Below the pieces are notes generated by a model, which searched no databases, was not told the origin of the DNA, and saw nothing but the letters and a program-made list of their open reading frames with translations. From Halisarca cf. caerulea (lineage: Eukaryota; Porifera; Demospongiae; Chondrillida; Halisarcidae): a stretch of DNA of 64,000 bases. Position numbers and translations under genes: made by a program. Location: the NCBI GenBank assembly GCA_963170055.1, contig CAUJGJ010000313.1, forward strand, positions 2,349,201 through 2,413,200, given 5' to 3'. This document shows positions 43,308 through 57,300 of this stretch, one piece after another (the first letter of the stretch is position 1; every line of letters starts with the position of its first letter).

Positions 43308-46300
43308 TTGTTTCGTCTGAAGATTACAAAGTGTAGATTTAAAGAATTTAGAAACTTTGGAAAAATTATTCTTTTGAAACTTTTAAATTTCTAACGTTAA
43401 CATTTCCAAATGATTTTTAAATACTTTGCAAATGTTAAATTTGTTTCGTTTGAAGATTACTACAAGTAGTTTAAAAGAATTTAGAAACTTTGGAAATATT
43501 ATTCTTTTGAAACTTTTAAATTTCTAACGTTAACATTTCCAAATGATTTTTAAATACTTTGCAAATGTTAAATTTAAAGAAAGCAAAGATTACAAAGTGT
43601 AGATTTAAAGAATTTAGAAACTTTGGAAATATTATTCTTTTGAAACTTTTAAATTTCTAACGTTAACATTTCCAAATGATTTTTAAATACTTTGCAAATG
43701 TTAAATTTGTTTCGTCTGAAGATTACAAAGTGTCGATTTAAAGAATTTAGAAACTTTGGAAAAATTATTCTTTTGAAACTTTTAAATTTCTAACGTTAAC
43801 ATTTCCAAATGATTTTTAAATACTTTGCAAATGTTAAATTTAAAGAAAGTAAAGATTACAAAGTGTAGATTTGAAGAATTTAGAAACTTTGGAAATATTA
43901 TTCTTTTGAAACTTTTAAATTTCTAACGTTAACATTTCCAAATGATTTTTAAATACTTTGCAAATGTTAAATTTGTTTCGTCTGAAGATTACTACAAGTA
44001 GTTTAAAAGAATTTAGAAACTTTGGAAATAATACTCTTTTGAAACTTTTAAATTTCTAACGTTAACATTTCCAAATGATTTTTAAATACTTTGCAAATGT
44101 TAAATTTGTTTCGTCTGAAGATTACAAAGTGTAGATTTAAAGAATTTAGAAACTTTGGAAATATTATTCTTTTGAAACTTTTAAATTTCTAACGTTAACA
44201 TTTCCAAATGATTTTTAAATACTTTGCAAATGTTAAATTTAAAGAAAGTAAAGATTACAAAGTGTAGATTTGAAGAATTTAGAAACTTTGGAAATATTAT
44301 TCTTTTGAAACTTTTAAATTTCTAACGTTAACATTTCCAAATGATTTTAAATACTTTGCAAATGTTAAATTTGTTTCGTCTGAAGATTACTACAAGTAGT
44401 TTAAAAGAATTTAGAAACTTTGGAAATAATACTCTTTTGAAACTTTTAAATTTCTAACGTTAACATTTCCAAATGATTTTTAAATACTTTGCAAATGTTA
44501 AATTTGTTTCGTTTGAAGATTACTACAAGTAGTTTAAAAGAATTTAGAAACTTTGGAAATATTATTCTTTTGAAACTTTTAAATTTCTAACGTTAACATT
44601 TCCAAATGATTTTTAAATACTTTGCAAATGTTAAATTTAAAGAAAGTAAAGATTACAAAGTGTAGATTTGAAGAATTTAGAAACATTGGAAATATTATTC
44701 TTTTGAAACTTTTAAATTTCTAACGTTAACATTTCCAAATGATTTTTAAATACTTTGCAAATGTTAAATTTGTTTCGTCTGAAGATTACTACAAGTAGTT
44801 TAAAAGAATTTAGAAACTTTGGAAATAATACTCTTTTGAAACTTTTAAATTTCTAACGTTAACATTTCCAAATGATTTTTAAATACTTTGCAAATGTTAA
44901 ATTTGTTTCGTTTGAAGATTACTACAAGTAGTTTAAAAGAATTTAGAAACTTTGGAAATATTATTCTTTTGAAACTTTTAAATTTCTAACGTTAACATTT
45001 CCAAATGATTTTTAAATACTTTGCAAATGTTAAATTTAAAGAAAGTAAAGATTACAAAGTGTAGATTTGAAGAATTTAGAAACTTTGGAAATATTATTCT
45101 TTTGAAACTTTTAAATTTCTAACGTTAACATTTCCAAATGATTTTTAAATACTTTGCAAATGTTAAATTTGTTTCGTCTGAAGATTACAAAGTGTAGATT
45201 TAAAGAATTTAGAAACTTTGGAAATATTATTCTTTTGAAACTTTTAAATTTCTAACGTTAACATTTCCAAATGATTTTTAAATACTTTGCAAATGTTAAA
45301 TTTAAAGAAAGCAAAGATTACAAAGTGTAGATTTAAAGAATTTAGAAACTTTGGAAATATTATTATTTTGAAACTTTTAAATTTCTAACGTTAACATTTC
45401 CAAATGATTTTTAAATACTTTGCAAATGTTAAATTTAAAGAAAGTAAAGATTACAAAGTGTAGATTTGAAGAATTTAGAAACTTTGGAAATATTATTCTT
45501 TTGAAACTTTTAAATTTCTAACGTTAACATTTCCAAATGATTTTAAATACTTTGCAAATGTTAAATTTGTTTCGTCTGAAGATTACTACAAGTAGTTTAA
45601 AAGAATTTAGAAACTTTGGAAATAATACTCTTTTGAAACTTTTAAATTTCTAACGTTAACATTTCCAAATGATTTTTAAATACTTTGCAAATGTTAAATT
45701 TGTTTCGTCTAAAGATTACTACAAGTAGTTTAAAAGAATTTAGAAACTTTGGAAATAATACTCTTTTGAAACTTTTAAATTTCTAACGTTAACATTTCCA
45801 AATGATTTTTAAATACTTTGCAAATGTTAAATTTGCTTCGTTTGAAGATTACTACAAGTAGTTTAAAAGAATTTAGAAACTTTGGAAATATTATTCTTTT
45901 GAAACTTTTAAATTTCTAACGTTAACATTTCCAAATGATTTTTAAATACTTTGCAAATGTTAAATTTAAAGAAAGTAAAGATTACAAAGTGTAGATTTGA
46001 AGAATTTAGAAACTTTGGAAATATTATTCTTTTGAAACTTTTAAATTTCTAACGTTAACATTTCCAAATGATTTTAAATACTTTGCAAATGTTAAATTTG
46101 TTTCGTCTGAAGATTACTACAAGTAGTTTAAAAGAATTTAGAAACTTTGGAAATAATACTCTTTTGAAACTTTTAAATTTCTAACGTTAACATTTCCAAA
46201 TGATTTTTAAATACTTTGCAAATGTTAAATTTGTTTCGTCTGAAGATTACAAAGTGTAGATTTAAAGAATTTAGAAACTTTGGAAATATTATTCTTTTGA

Positions 46301-49300
46301 AACTTTTAAATTTCTAACGTTAACATTTCCAAATGATTTTTAAATACTTTGCAAATGTTAAATTTAAAGAAAGCAAAGATTACAAAGTGTAGATTTAAAG
46401 AATTTAGAAACTTTGGAAATATTATTCTTTTGAAACTTTTAAATTTCTAACGTTAACATTTCCAAATGATTTTTAAATACTTTGCAAATGTTAAATTTAA
46501 AGAAAGTAAAGATTACAAAGTGTAGATTTGAAGAATTTAGAAACTTTGGAAATATTATTCTTTTGAAACTTTTAAATTTCTAACGTTAACATTTCCAAAT
46601 GATTTTAAATACTTTGCAAATGTTAAATTTGTTTCGTCTGAAGATTACTACAAGTAGTTTAAAAGAATTTAGAAACTTTGGAAATAATACTCTTTTGAAA
46701 CTTTTAAATTTCTAACGTTAACATTTCCAAATGATTTTTAAATACTTTGCAAATGTTAAATTTGTTTCGTTTGAAGATTACTACAAGTAGTTTAAAAGAA
46801 TTTAGAAACTTTGGAAATATTATTCTTTTGAAACTTTTAAATTTCTAACGTTAACATTTCCAAATGATTTTTAAATACTTTGCAAATGTTAAATTTAAAG
46901 AAAGTAAAGATTACAAAGTGTAGATTTGAAGAATTTAGAAACATTGGAAATATTATTCTTTTGAAACTTTTAAATTTCTAACGTTAACATTTCCAAATGA
47001 TTTTTAAATACTTTGCAAATGTTAAATTTGTTTCGTCTGAAGATTACTACAAGTAGTTTAAAAGAATTTAGAAACTTTGGAAATAATACTCTTTTGAAAC
47101 TTTTAAATTTCTAACGTTAACATTTCCAAATGATTTTTAAATACTTTGCAAATGTTAAATTTGTTTCGTTTGAAGATTACTACAAGTAGTTTAAAAGAAT
47201 TTAGAAACTTTGGAAATATTATTCTTTTGAAACTTTTAAATTTCTAACGTTAACATTTCCAAATGATTTTTAAATACTTTGCAAATGTTAAATTTAAAGA
47301 AAGTAAAGATTACAAAGTGTAGATTTGAAGAATTTAGAAACTTTGGAAATATTATTCTTTTGAAACTTTTAAATTTCTAACGTTAACATTTCCAAATGAT
47401 TTTTAAATACTTTGCAAATGTTAAATTTGTTTCGTCTGAAGATTACAAAGTGTAGATTTAAAGAATTTAGAAACTTTGGAAATATTATTCTTTTGAAACT
47501 TTTAAATTTCTAACGTTAACATTTCCAAATGATTTTTAAATACTTTGCAAATGTTAAATTTAAAGAAAGCAAAGATTACAAAGTGTAGATTTAAAGAATT
47601 TAGAAACTTTGGAAATATTATTATTTTGAAACTTTTAAATTTCTAACGTTAACATTTCCAAATGATTTTTAAATACTTTGCAAATGTTAAATTTAAAGAA
47701 AGTAAAGATTACAAAGTGTAGATTTGAAGAATTTAGAAACTTTGGAAATATTATTCTTTTGAAACTTTTAAATTTCTAACGTTAACATTTCCAAATGATT
47801 TTAAATACTTTGCAAATGTTAAATTTGTTTCGTCTGAAGATTACTACAAGTAGTTTAAAAGAATTTAGAAACTTTGGAAATAATACTCTTTTGAAACTTT
47901 TAAATTTCTAACGTTAACATTTCCAAATGATTTTTAAATACTTTGCAAATGTTAAATTTGTTTCGTCTAAAGATTACTACAAGTAGTTTAAAAGAATTTA
48001 GAAACTTTGGAAATAATACTCTTTTGAAACTTTTAAATTTCTAACGTTAACATTTCCAAATGATTTTTAAATACTTTGCAAATGTTAAATTTGCTTCGTT
48101 TGAAGATTACTACAAGTAGTTTAAAAGAATTTAGAAACTTTGGAAATATTATTCTTTTGAAACTTTTAAATTTCTAACGTTAACATTTCCAAATGATTTT
48201 TAAATACTTTGCAAATGTTAAATTTAAAGAAAGTAAAGATTACAAAGTGTAGATTTGAAGAATTTAGAAACATTGGAAATATTATTCTTTTGAAACTTTT
48301 AAATTTCTAACGTTAACATTTCCAAATGATTTTTAAATACTTTGCAAATGTTAAATTTGTTTCGTCTGAAGATTACTACAAGTAGTTTAAAAGAATTTAG
48401 AAACTTTGGAAATAATACTCTTTTGAAACTTTTAAATTTCTAACGTTAACATTTCCAAATGATTTTTAAATACTTTGCAAATGTTAAATTTGTTTCGTCT
48501 GAAGATTACAAAGTGTAGATTTAAAGAATTTAGAAACTTTGGAAATATTATTCTTTTGAAACTTTTAAATTTCTAACGTTAACATTTCCAAATGATTTTT
48601 AAATACTTTGCAAATGTTAAATTTAAAGAAAGTAAAGATTACAAAGTGTAGATTTGAAGAATTTAGAAACATTGGAAATATTATTCTTTTGAAACTTTTA
48701 AATTTCTAACGTTAACATTTCCAAATGATTTTTAAATACTTTGCAAATGTTAAATTTGTTTCGTCTGAAGATTACTACAAGTAGTTTAAAAGAATTTAGA
48801 AACTTTGGAAATAATACTCTTTTGAAACTTTTAAATTTCTAACGTTAACATTTCCAAATGATTTTTAAATACTTTGCAAATGTTAAATTTGTTTCGTTTG
48901 AAGATTACTACAAGTAGTTTAAAAGAATTTAGAAACTTTGGAAATATTATTCTTTTGAAACTTTTAAATTTCTAACGTTAACATTTCCAAATGATTTTTA
49001 AATACTTTGCAAATGTTAAATTTAAAGAAAGCAAAGATTACAAAGTGTAGATTTAAAGAATTTAGAAACTTTGGAAATATTATTCTTTTGAAACTTTTAA
49101 ATTTCTAACGTTAACATTTCCAAATGATTTTTAAATACTTTGCAAATGTTAAATTTAAAGAAAGTAAAGATTACAAAGTGTAGATTTGAAGAATTTAGAA
49201 ACATTGGAAATATTATTCTTTTGAAACTTTTAAATTTCTAACGTTAACATTTCCAAATGATTTTTAAATACTTTGCAAATGTTAAATTTGTTTCGTCTGA

Positions 49301-52300
49301 AGATTACTACAAGTAGTTTAAAAGAATTTAGAAACTTTGGAAATAATACTCTTTTGAAACTTTTAAATTTCTAACGTTAACATTTCCAAATGATTTTTAA
49401 ATACTTTGCAAATGTTAAATTTGTTTCGTTTGAAGATTACTACAAGTAGTTTAAAAGAATTTAGAAACTTTGGAAATATTATTCTTTTGAAACTTTTAAA
49501 TTTCTAACGTTAACATTTCCAAATGATTTTTTAATACTTTGCAAATGTTAAATTTAAAGAAAGCAAAGATTACAAAGTGTAGATTTAAAGAATTTAGAAA
49601 CTTTGGAAATATTATTCTTTTGAAACTTTTAAATTTCTAACGTTAACATTTCCAAATGATTTTTAAATACTTTGCAAATGTTAAATTTAAAGAAAGTAAA
49701 GATTACAAAGTGTAGATTTGAAGAATTTAGAAACATTGGAAATATTATTCTTTTGAAACTTTTAAATTTCTAACGTTAACATTTCCAAATGATTTTTAAA
49801 TACTTTGCAAATGTTAAATTTGTTTCGTCTGAAGATTACTACAAGTAGTTTAAAAGAATTTAGAAACTTTGGAAATAATACTCTTTTGAAACTTTTAAAT
49901 TTCTAACGTTAACATTTCCAAATGATTTTTAAATACTTTGAAAATGTTAAATTTGTTTCGTCTAAAGATTACAAAGTGTAGATTTAAAGAATTTAGAAAC
50001 TTTGGAAATATTATTCTTTTGAAACTTTTAAATTTCTAACGTTAACATTTCCAAATGATTTTTAAATACTTTGCAAATGTTAAATTTGTTTCGTCTGAAG
50101 ATTACTACAAGTAGTTTAAAAGAATTTAGAAACTTTGGAAATAATACTCTTTTGAAACTTTTAAATTTCTAACGTTAACATTTCCAAATGATTTTTAAAT
50201 ACTTTGCAAATGTTAAATTTGTTTCGTTTGAAGATTACTACAAGTAGTTTAAAAGAATTTAGAAACTTTGGAAATATTATTCTTTTGAAACTTTTAAATT
50301 TCTAACGTTAACATTTCCAAATGATTTTTAAATACTTTGCAAATGTTAAATTTGTTTCGTCTGAAGATTACTACAAGTAGTTTAAAAGAATTTAGAAACT
50401 TTGGAAATATTATTCTTTTGAAACTTTTAAATTTCTAACGTTAACATTTCCAAATGATTTTTAAATACTTTGCAAATGTTAAATTTGTTTCGTCTGAAGA
50501 TTACTACAAGTAGTTTAAAAGAATTTAGAAACTTTGGAAATATTATTCTTTTGAAACTTTTAAATTTCTAACGTTAACATTTCCAAATGATTTTTAACTA
50601 CTTTGCAAATGTTAAATTTAAAGAAAGTAAAGATTACTAAGTGTAGATTTAAAGAATTTAGAAACTTTGGAAATATTATTCTTTTGAAACTTTTAAATTT
50701 CTAACGTTAACATTTCCAAATGATTTTTAAATAATTTGCAAATGTTAAATTTAAAGAAAGTAAAGATTACAAAGTGTAGATTTAAAGAATTTAGAAACTT
50801 TGGAAATATTATTCTTTTGAAACTTTTAAATTTCTAACGTTAACATTTCCAAATGATTTTTAAATACTTTGCAAATGTTAAATTTGTTTCGTCTGAAGAT
50901 TACTACAAGTAGTTTAAAAGAATTTAGAAACTTTGGAAATATTATTCTTTTGAAACTTTTAAATTTCTAACGTTAACATTTCCAAATTATTTTTAAATAC
51001 TTTGCAAATGTTAAATTTGTTTCGTTTGAAGATTACTACAAGTAGTTTAAAAGAATTTAGAAACTTTGGAAATAATACTCTTTTGAAACTTTTAAATTTC
51101 TAACGTTAACATTTCCAAATGATTTTTAAATACTTTGCAAATGTTAAATTTAAAGAAAGTAAAGATTACAAAGTGTCGATTTAAAGAATTTAGAAACTTT
51201 GGAAATATTATTCTTTTGAAACTTTTAAATTTCTAACGTTAACATTTCCAAATGATTTTTAAATAATTTGCAAATGTTAAATTTAAAGAAAGTAAAGATT
51301 ACAAAGTGTAGATTTAAAGAATTTAGAAACTTTGGAAATATTATTCTTTTGAAACTTTTAAATTTCTAACGTTAACATTTCCAAATGTTTTTTAAATACT
51401 TTGCAAATGTTAAATTTGTTTCGTCTGAAGATTACTACAAGTAGTTTAAAAGAATTTAGAAACTTTGGAAATATTATTCTTTTGAAACTTTTAAATTTTC
51501 TAACGTTAACATTTCCAAATGATTTTTAAATACTTTGCAAATGTTAAATTTGTTTCGTCTGAAGATTACTACAAGTAGTTTAAAAGAATTTAGAAACTTT
51601 GGAAATATTATTCTTTTGAAACTTTTAAATTTCTAACGTTAACATTTCCAAATGATTTTTAACTACTTTGCAAATGTTAAATTTAAAGAAAGTAAAGATT
51701 ACTAAGTGTAGATTTAAAGAATTTAGAAACTTTGGAAATATTATTCTTTTGAAACTTTTAAATTTCTAACGTTAACATTTCCAAATGATTTTTAAATACT
51801 TTGCAAATGTTAAATTTAAAGAAAGTAAAGATTACAAAGTGTAGATTTGAAGAATTTAGAAACTTTGGAAATATTATTCTTTTGAAACTTTTAAATTTCT
51901 AACGTTAACATTTCCAAATGATTTTTAAATACTTTGCAAATGTTAAATTTAAAGAAAGTAAAGATTACAAAGTGTAGATTTGAAGAATTTAGAAACTTTG
52001 GAAATATTATTCTTTTGAAACTTTTAAATTTCTAACGTTAACATTTCCAAATGTTTTTTAAATACTTTGCAAATGTTAAATTTGTTTCGTCTGATCATTA
52101 CTACAAGTAGTTTAAAAGAATTTAGAAAGTTTGGAAATATTATTCTTTTGAAACTTTTAAATTTCTAACGTTAACATTTCCAAATGTTTTTTAAATACTT
52201 TGCTAATGTTAAATTTGAAGAAAGTAAAGATTACAAAGTGTAGATTTAAAGAATTTAGAAACTTTGGAAATATTATTCTTTTGAAACTTTTAAATTTCTA

Positions 52301-54304
52301 ACGTTAACATTTCCAAATGTTTTTTAAATACTTTGCAAATGTTAAATTTGTTTCGTCTGATCATTACTACAAGTAGTTTAAAAGAATTTAGAAAGTTTGG
52401 AAATATTATTCTTTTGAAACTTTTAAATTTCTAACGTTAACATTTCCAAATGTTTTTTAAATACTTTGCTAATGTTAAATTTGAAGAAAGTAAAGATTAC
52501 AAAGTGTAGATTTAAAGAATTTAGAAACTTTGGAAATATTATTCTTTTGAAACTTTTAAATTTCTAACGTTAACATTTCCAAATGATTTTTAAATACTTT
52601 GCAAATGTTAAATTTGTTTCGTCTGAAGATTACTACAAGTAGTTTAAAAGAATTTAGAAACTTTGGAAATAATACTCTTTTGAAACTTTTAAATTTCTAA
52701 CGTTAACATTTCCAAATGATTTTTAAATACTTTGCAAATGTTAAATTTGTTTCGTCTGAAGATTACAAAGTGTAGATTTAAAGAATTTAAAAACTTTGGA
52801 AATATTATTCTTTTGAAACTTTTAAATTTCTAACGTTAACATTTCCAAATGATTTTTAAATACTTTGCAAATGTTAAATTTGTTTCGTCTGAAGTTTACA
52901 AAGTGTAGATTTAAAGAATTTAGAAACTTTGGAAAAATTATTCTTTTGAAACTTTTAAATTTCTAACGTTAACATTTCCAAATGATTTTTAAATACTTTG
53001 CAAATGTTAAATTTGTTTCGTCTGAAGATTACTACAAGTAGTTTAAAAGAATTTAGAAACTTTGGAAATAATACTCTTTTGAAACTTTTAAATTTCTAAC
53101 GTTAACATTTCCAAATGATTTTTAAATACTTTGCAAATGTTAAATTTGTTTCGTCTGAAGATTACAAAGTGTAGATTTAAAGAATTTAAAAACTTTGGAA
53201 ATATTATTCTTTTGAAACTTTTAAATTTCTAACGTTAACATTTCCAAATGATTTTTAAATACTTTGCAAATGTTAAATTTGTTTCGTCTGAAGATTACAA
53301 AGTGTAGATTTAAAGAATTTAGAAACTTTGGAAAAATTATTCTTTTGAAACTTTTAAATTTCTAACGTTAACATTTCCAAATGATTTTTAAATACTTTGC
53401 AAATGTTAAAATTGTTTCGTTTGAAGATTACTACAAGTAGTTTAAAAGAATTTAGAAACTTTGGAAATATTATTCTTTTGAAACTTTTAAATTTCTAACG
53501 TTAACATTTCCAAATGATTTTTAAATACTTTGCAAATGTTAAATTTAAAGAAAGCAAAGATTACAAAGTGTAGATTTAAAGAATTTAGAAACTTTGGAAA
53601 TATTATTCTTTTGAAACTTTTAAATTTCTAACGTTAACATTTCCAAATGATTTTTAAATACTTTGCAAATGTTAAATTTGTTTCGTCTGAAGATTACAAA
53701 GTGTCGATTTAAAGAATTTAGAAACTTTGGAAAAATTATTCTTTTGAAACTTTTAAATTTCTAACGTTAACATTTCCAAATGATTTTTAAATACTTTGCA
53801 AATGTTAAATTTGTTTCGTTTGAAGATTACTACAAGTAGTTTAAAAGAATTTAGAAACTTTGGAAATATTATTCTTTTGAAACTTTTAAATTTCTAACGT
53901 TAACATTTCCAAATGATTTTTAAATACTTTGCAAATGTTAAATTTAAAGAAAGTAAAGATTACAAAGTGTAGATTTGAAGAATTTAGAAACTTTGGAAAT
54001 ATTATTCTTTTGAAACTTTTAAATTTCTAACGTTAACATTTCCAAATGATTTTTAAATACTTTGCAAATGTTAAATTTGTTTCGTCTGAAGATTACTACA
54101 AGTAGTTTAAAAGAATTTAGAAACTTTGGAAATAATACTCTTTTGAAACTTTTAAATTTCTAACGTTAACATTTCCAAATGATTTTTAAATACTTTGCAA
54201 ATGTTAAATTTGTTTCGTCTGAAGATTACAAAGTGTAGATTTAAAGAATTTAGAAACTTTGGAAATATTATTCTTTTGAAACTTTTAAATTTCTAACGTT
54301 AACA

Positions 54305-57300
54305 TTTTCAAATGATTTTTAAATACTTTGCAAATGTTAAATTTAAAGAAAGCAAAGATTACAAAGTGTAGATTTAAAGAATTTAGAAACTTTGGAAATA
54401 TTATTCTTTTGAAACTTTTAAATTTCTAACGTTAACATTTCCAAATGATTTTTAAATACTTTGCAAATGTTAAATTTAAAGAAAGTTAAGATTACAAAGT
54501 GTAGATTTGAAGAATTTAGAAACTTTGGAAATATTATTCTTTTGAAACTTTTAAATTTCTAACGTTAACATTTCCAAATGATTTTAAATACTTTGCAAAT
54601 GTTAAATTTGTTTCGTCTGAAGATTACTACAAGTAGTTTAAAAGAATTTAGAAACTTTGGAAATAATACTCTTTTGAAACTTTTAAATTTCTAACGTTAA
54701 CATTTCCAAATGATTTTTAAATACTTTGCAAATGTTAAATTTGCTTCGTTTGAAGATTACTACAAGTAGTTTAAAAGAATTTAGAAACTTTGGAAATATT
54801 ATTCTTTTGAAACTTTTAAATTTCTAACGTTAACATTTCCAAATGATTTTTAAATACTTTGCAAATGTTAAATTTAAAGAAAGCAAAGATTACAAAGTGT
54901 AGATTTAAAGAATTTAGAAACTTTGGAAATATTATTCTTTTGAAACTTTTAAATTTCTAACGTTAACATTTCCAAATGATTTTTAAATACTTTGCAAATG
55001 TTAAATTTGTTTCGTCTGAAGATTACAAAGTGTCGATTTAAAGAATTTAGAAACTTTGGAAAAATTATTCTTTTGAAACTTTTAAATTTCTAACGTTAAC
55101 ATTTCCAAATGATTTTTAAATACTTTGCAAATGTTAAATTTGTTTCGTTTGAAGATTACTACAAGTAGTTTAAAAGAATTTAGAAACTTTGGAAATATTC
55201 TTTTGAAACTTTTAAATTTCTAACGTTAACATTTCCAAATGATTTTTAAATACTTTGCAAATGTTAAATTTAAAGAAAGTAAAGATTACAAAGTGTAGAT
55301 TTGAAGAATTTAGAAACTTTGGAAATATTATTCTTTTGAAACTTTTAAATTTCTAACGTTAACATTTCCAAATGATTTTTAAATACTTTGCAAATGTTAA
55401 ATTTGTTTCGTCTGAAGATTACTACAAGTAGTTTAAAAGAATTTAGAAACTTTGGAAATAATACTCTTTTGAAACTTTTAAATTTCTAACGTTAACATTT
55501 CCAAATGATTTTTAAATACTTTGCAAATGTTAAATTTGTTTCGTCTGAAGATTACAAAGTGTAGATTTAAAGAATTTAGAAACTTTGGAAATATTATTCT
55601 TTTGAAACTTTTAAATTTCTAACGTTAACATTTTCAAATGATTTTTAAATACTTTGCAAATGTTAAATTTAAAGAAAGCAAAGATTACAAAGTGTAGATT
55701 TAAAGAATTTAGAAACTTTGGAAATATTATTCTTTTGAAACTTTTAAATTTCTAACGTTAACATTTCCAAATGATTTTTAAATACTTTGCAAATGTTAAA
55801 TTTAAAGAAAGTAAAGATTACAAAGTGTAGATTTGAAGAATTTAGAAACTTTGGAAATATTATTCTTTTGAAACTTTTAAATTTCTAACGTTAACATTTC
55901 CAAATGATTTTAAATACTTTGCAAATGTTAAATTTGTTTCGTCTGAAGATTACTACAAGTAGTTTAAAAGAATTTAGAAACTTTGGAAATAATACTCTTT
56001 TGAAACTTTTAAATTTCTAACGTTAACATTTCCAAATGATTTTTAAATACTTTGCAAATGTTAAATTTGCTTCGTTTGAAGATTACTACAAGTAGTTTAA
56101 AAGAATTTAGAAACTTTGGAAATATTATTCTTTTGAAACTTTTAAATTTCTAACGTTAACATTTCCAAATGATTTTTAAATACTTTGCAAATGTTAAATT
56201 TAAAGAAAGTAAAGATTACAAAGTGTAGATTTGAAGAATTTAGAAACATTGGAAATATTATTCTTTTGAAACTTTTAAATTTCTAACGTTAACATTTCCA
56301 AATGATTTTTAAATACTTTGCAAATGTTAAATTTGTTTCGTCTGAAGATTACTACAAGTAGTTTAAAAGAATTTAGAAACTTTGGAAATAATACTCTTTT
56401 GAAACTTTTAAATTTCTAACGTTAACATTTCCAAATGATTTTTAAATACTTTGCAAATGTTAAATTTGTTTCGTTTGAAGATTACTACAAGTAGTTTAAA
56501 AGAATTTAGAAACTTTGGAAATATTATTCTTTTGAAACTTTTAAATTTCTAACGTTAACATTTCCAAATGATTTTTAAATACTTTGCAAATGTTAAATTT
56601 AAAGAAAGCAAAGATTACAAAGTGTAGATTTAAAGAATTTAGAAACTTTGGAAATATTATTCTTTTGAAACTTTTAAATTTCTAACGTTAACATTTCCAA
56701 ATGATTTTTAAATACTTTGCAAATGTTAAATTTAAAGAAAGTAAAGATTACAAAGTGTAGATTTGAAGAATTTAGAAACATTGGAAATATTATTCTTTTG
56801 AAACTTTTAAATTTCTAACGTTAACATTTCCAAATGATTTTTAAATACTTTGCAAATGTTAAATTTGTTTCGTCTGAAGATTACTACAAGTAGTTTAAAA
56901 GAATTTAGAAACTTTGGAAATAATACTTTTTTGAAACTTTTAAATTTCTAACGTTAACATTTCCAAATGATTTTTAAATACTTTGAAAATGTTAAATTTG
57001 TTTCGTCTAAAGATTACAAAGTGTAGATTTAAAGAATTTAGAAACTTTGGAAATATTATTCTTTTGAAACTTTTAAATTTCTAACGTTAACATTTCCAAA
57101 TGATTTTTAAATACTTTGCAAATGTTAAATTTGTTTCGTCTGAAGATTACTACAAGTAGTTTAAAAGAATTTAGAAACTTTGGAAATAATACTCTTTTGA
57201 AACTTTTAAATTTCTAACGTTAACATTTCCAAATGATTTTTAAATACTTTGCAAATGTTAAATTTGTTTCGTCTGAAGATTACTACAAGTAGTTTAAAAG

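Noticed and set aside
43440..43460. Partial CENP-B-box resemblance (TTCGTCTGA) in type A satellite monomers
   Set aside because: Only the TTCG and one A of the box match and the CGGG half is absent. The pogo transposase in the window is a CENP-B relative, but no link can be supported.
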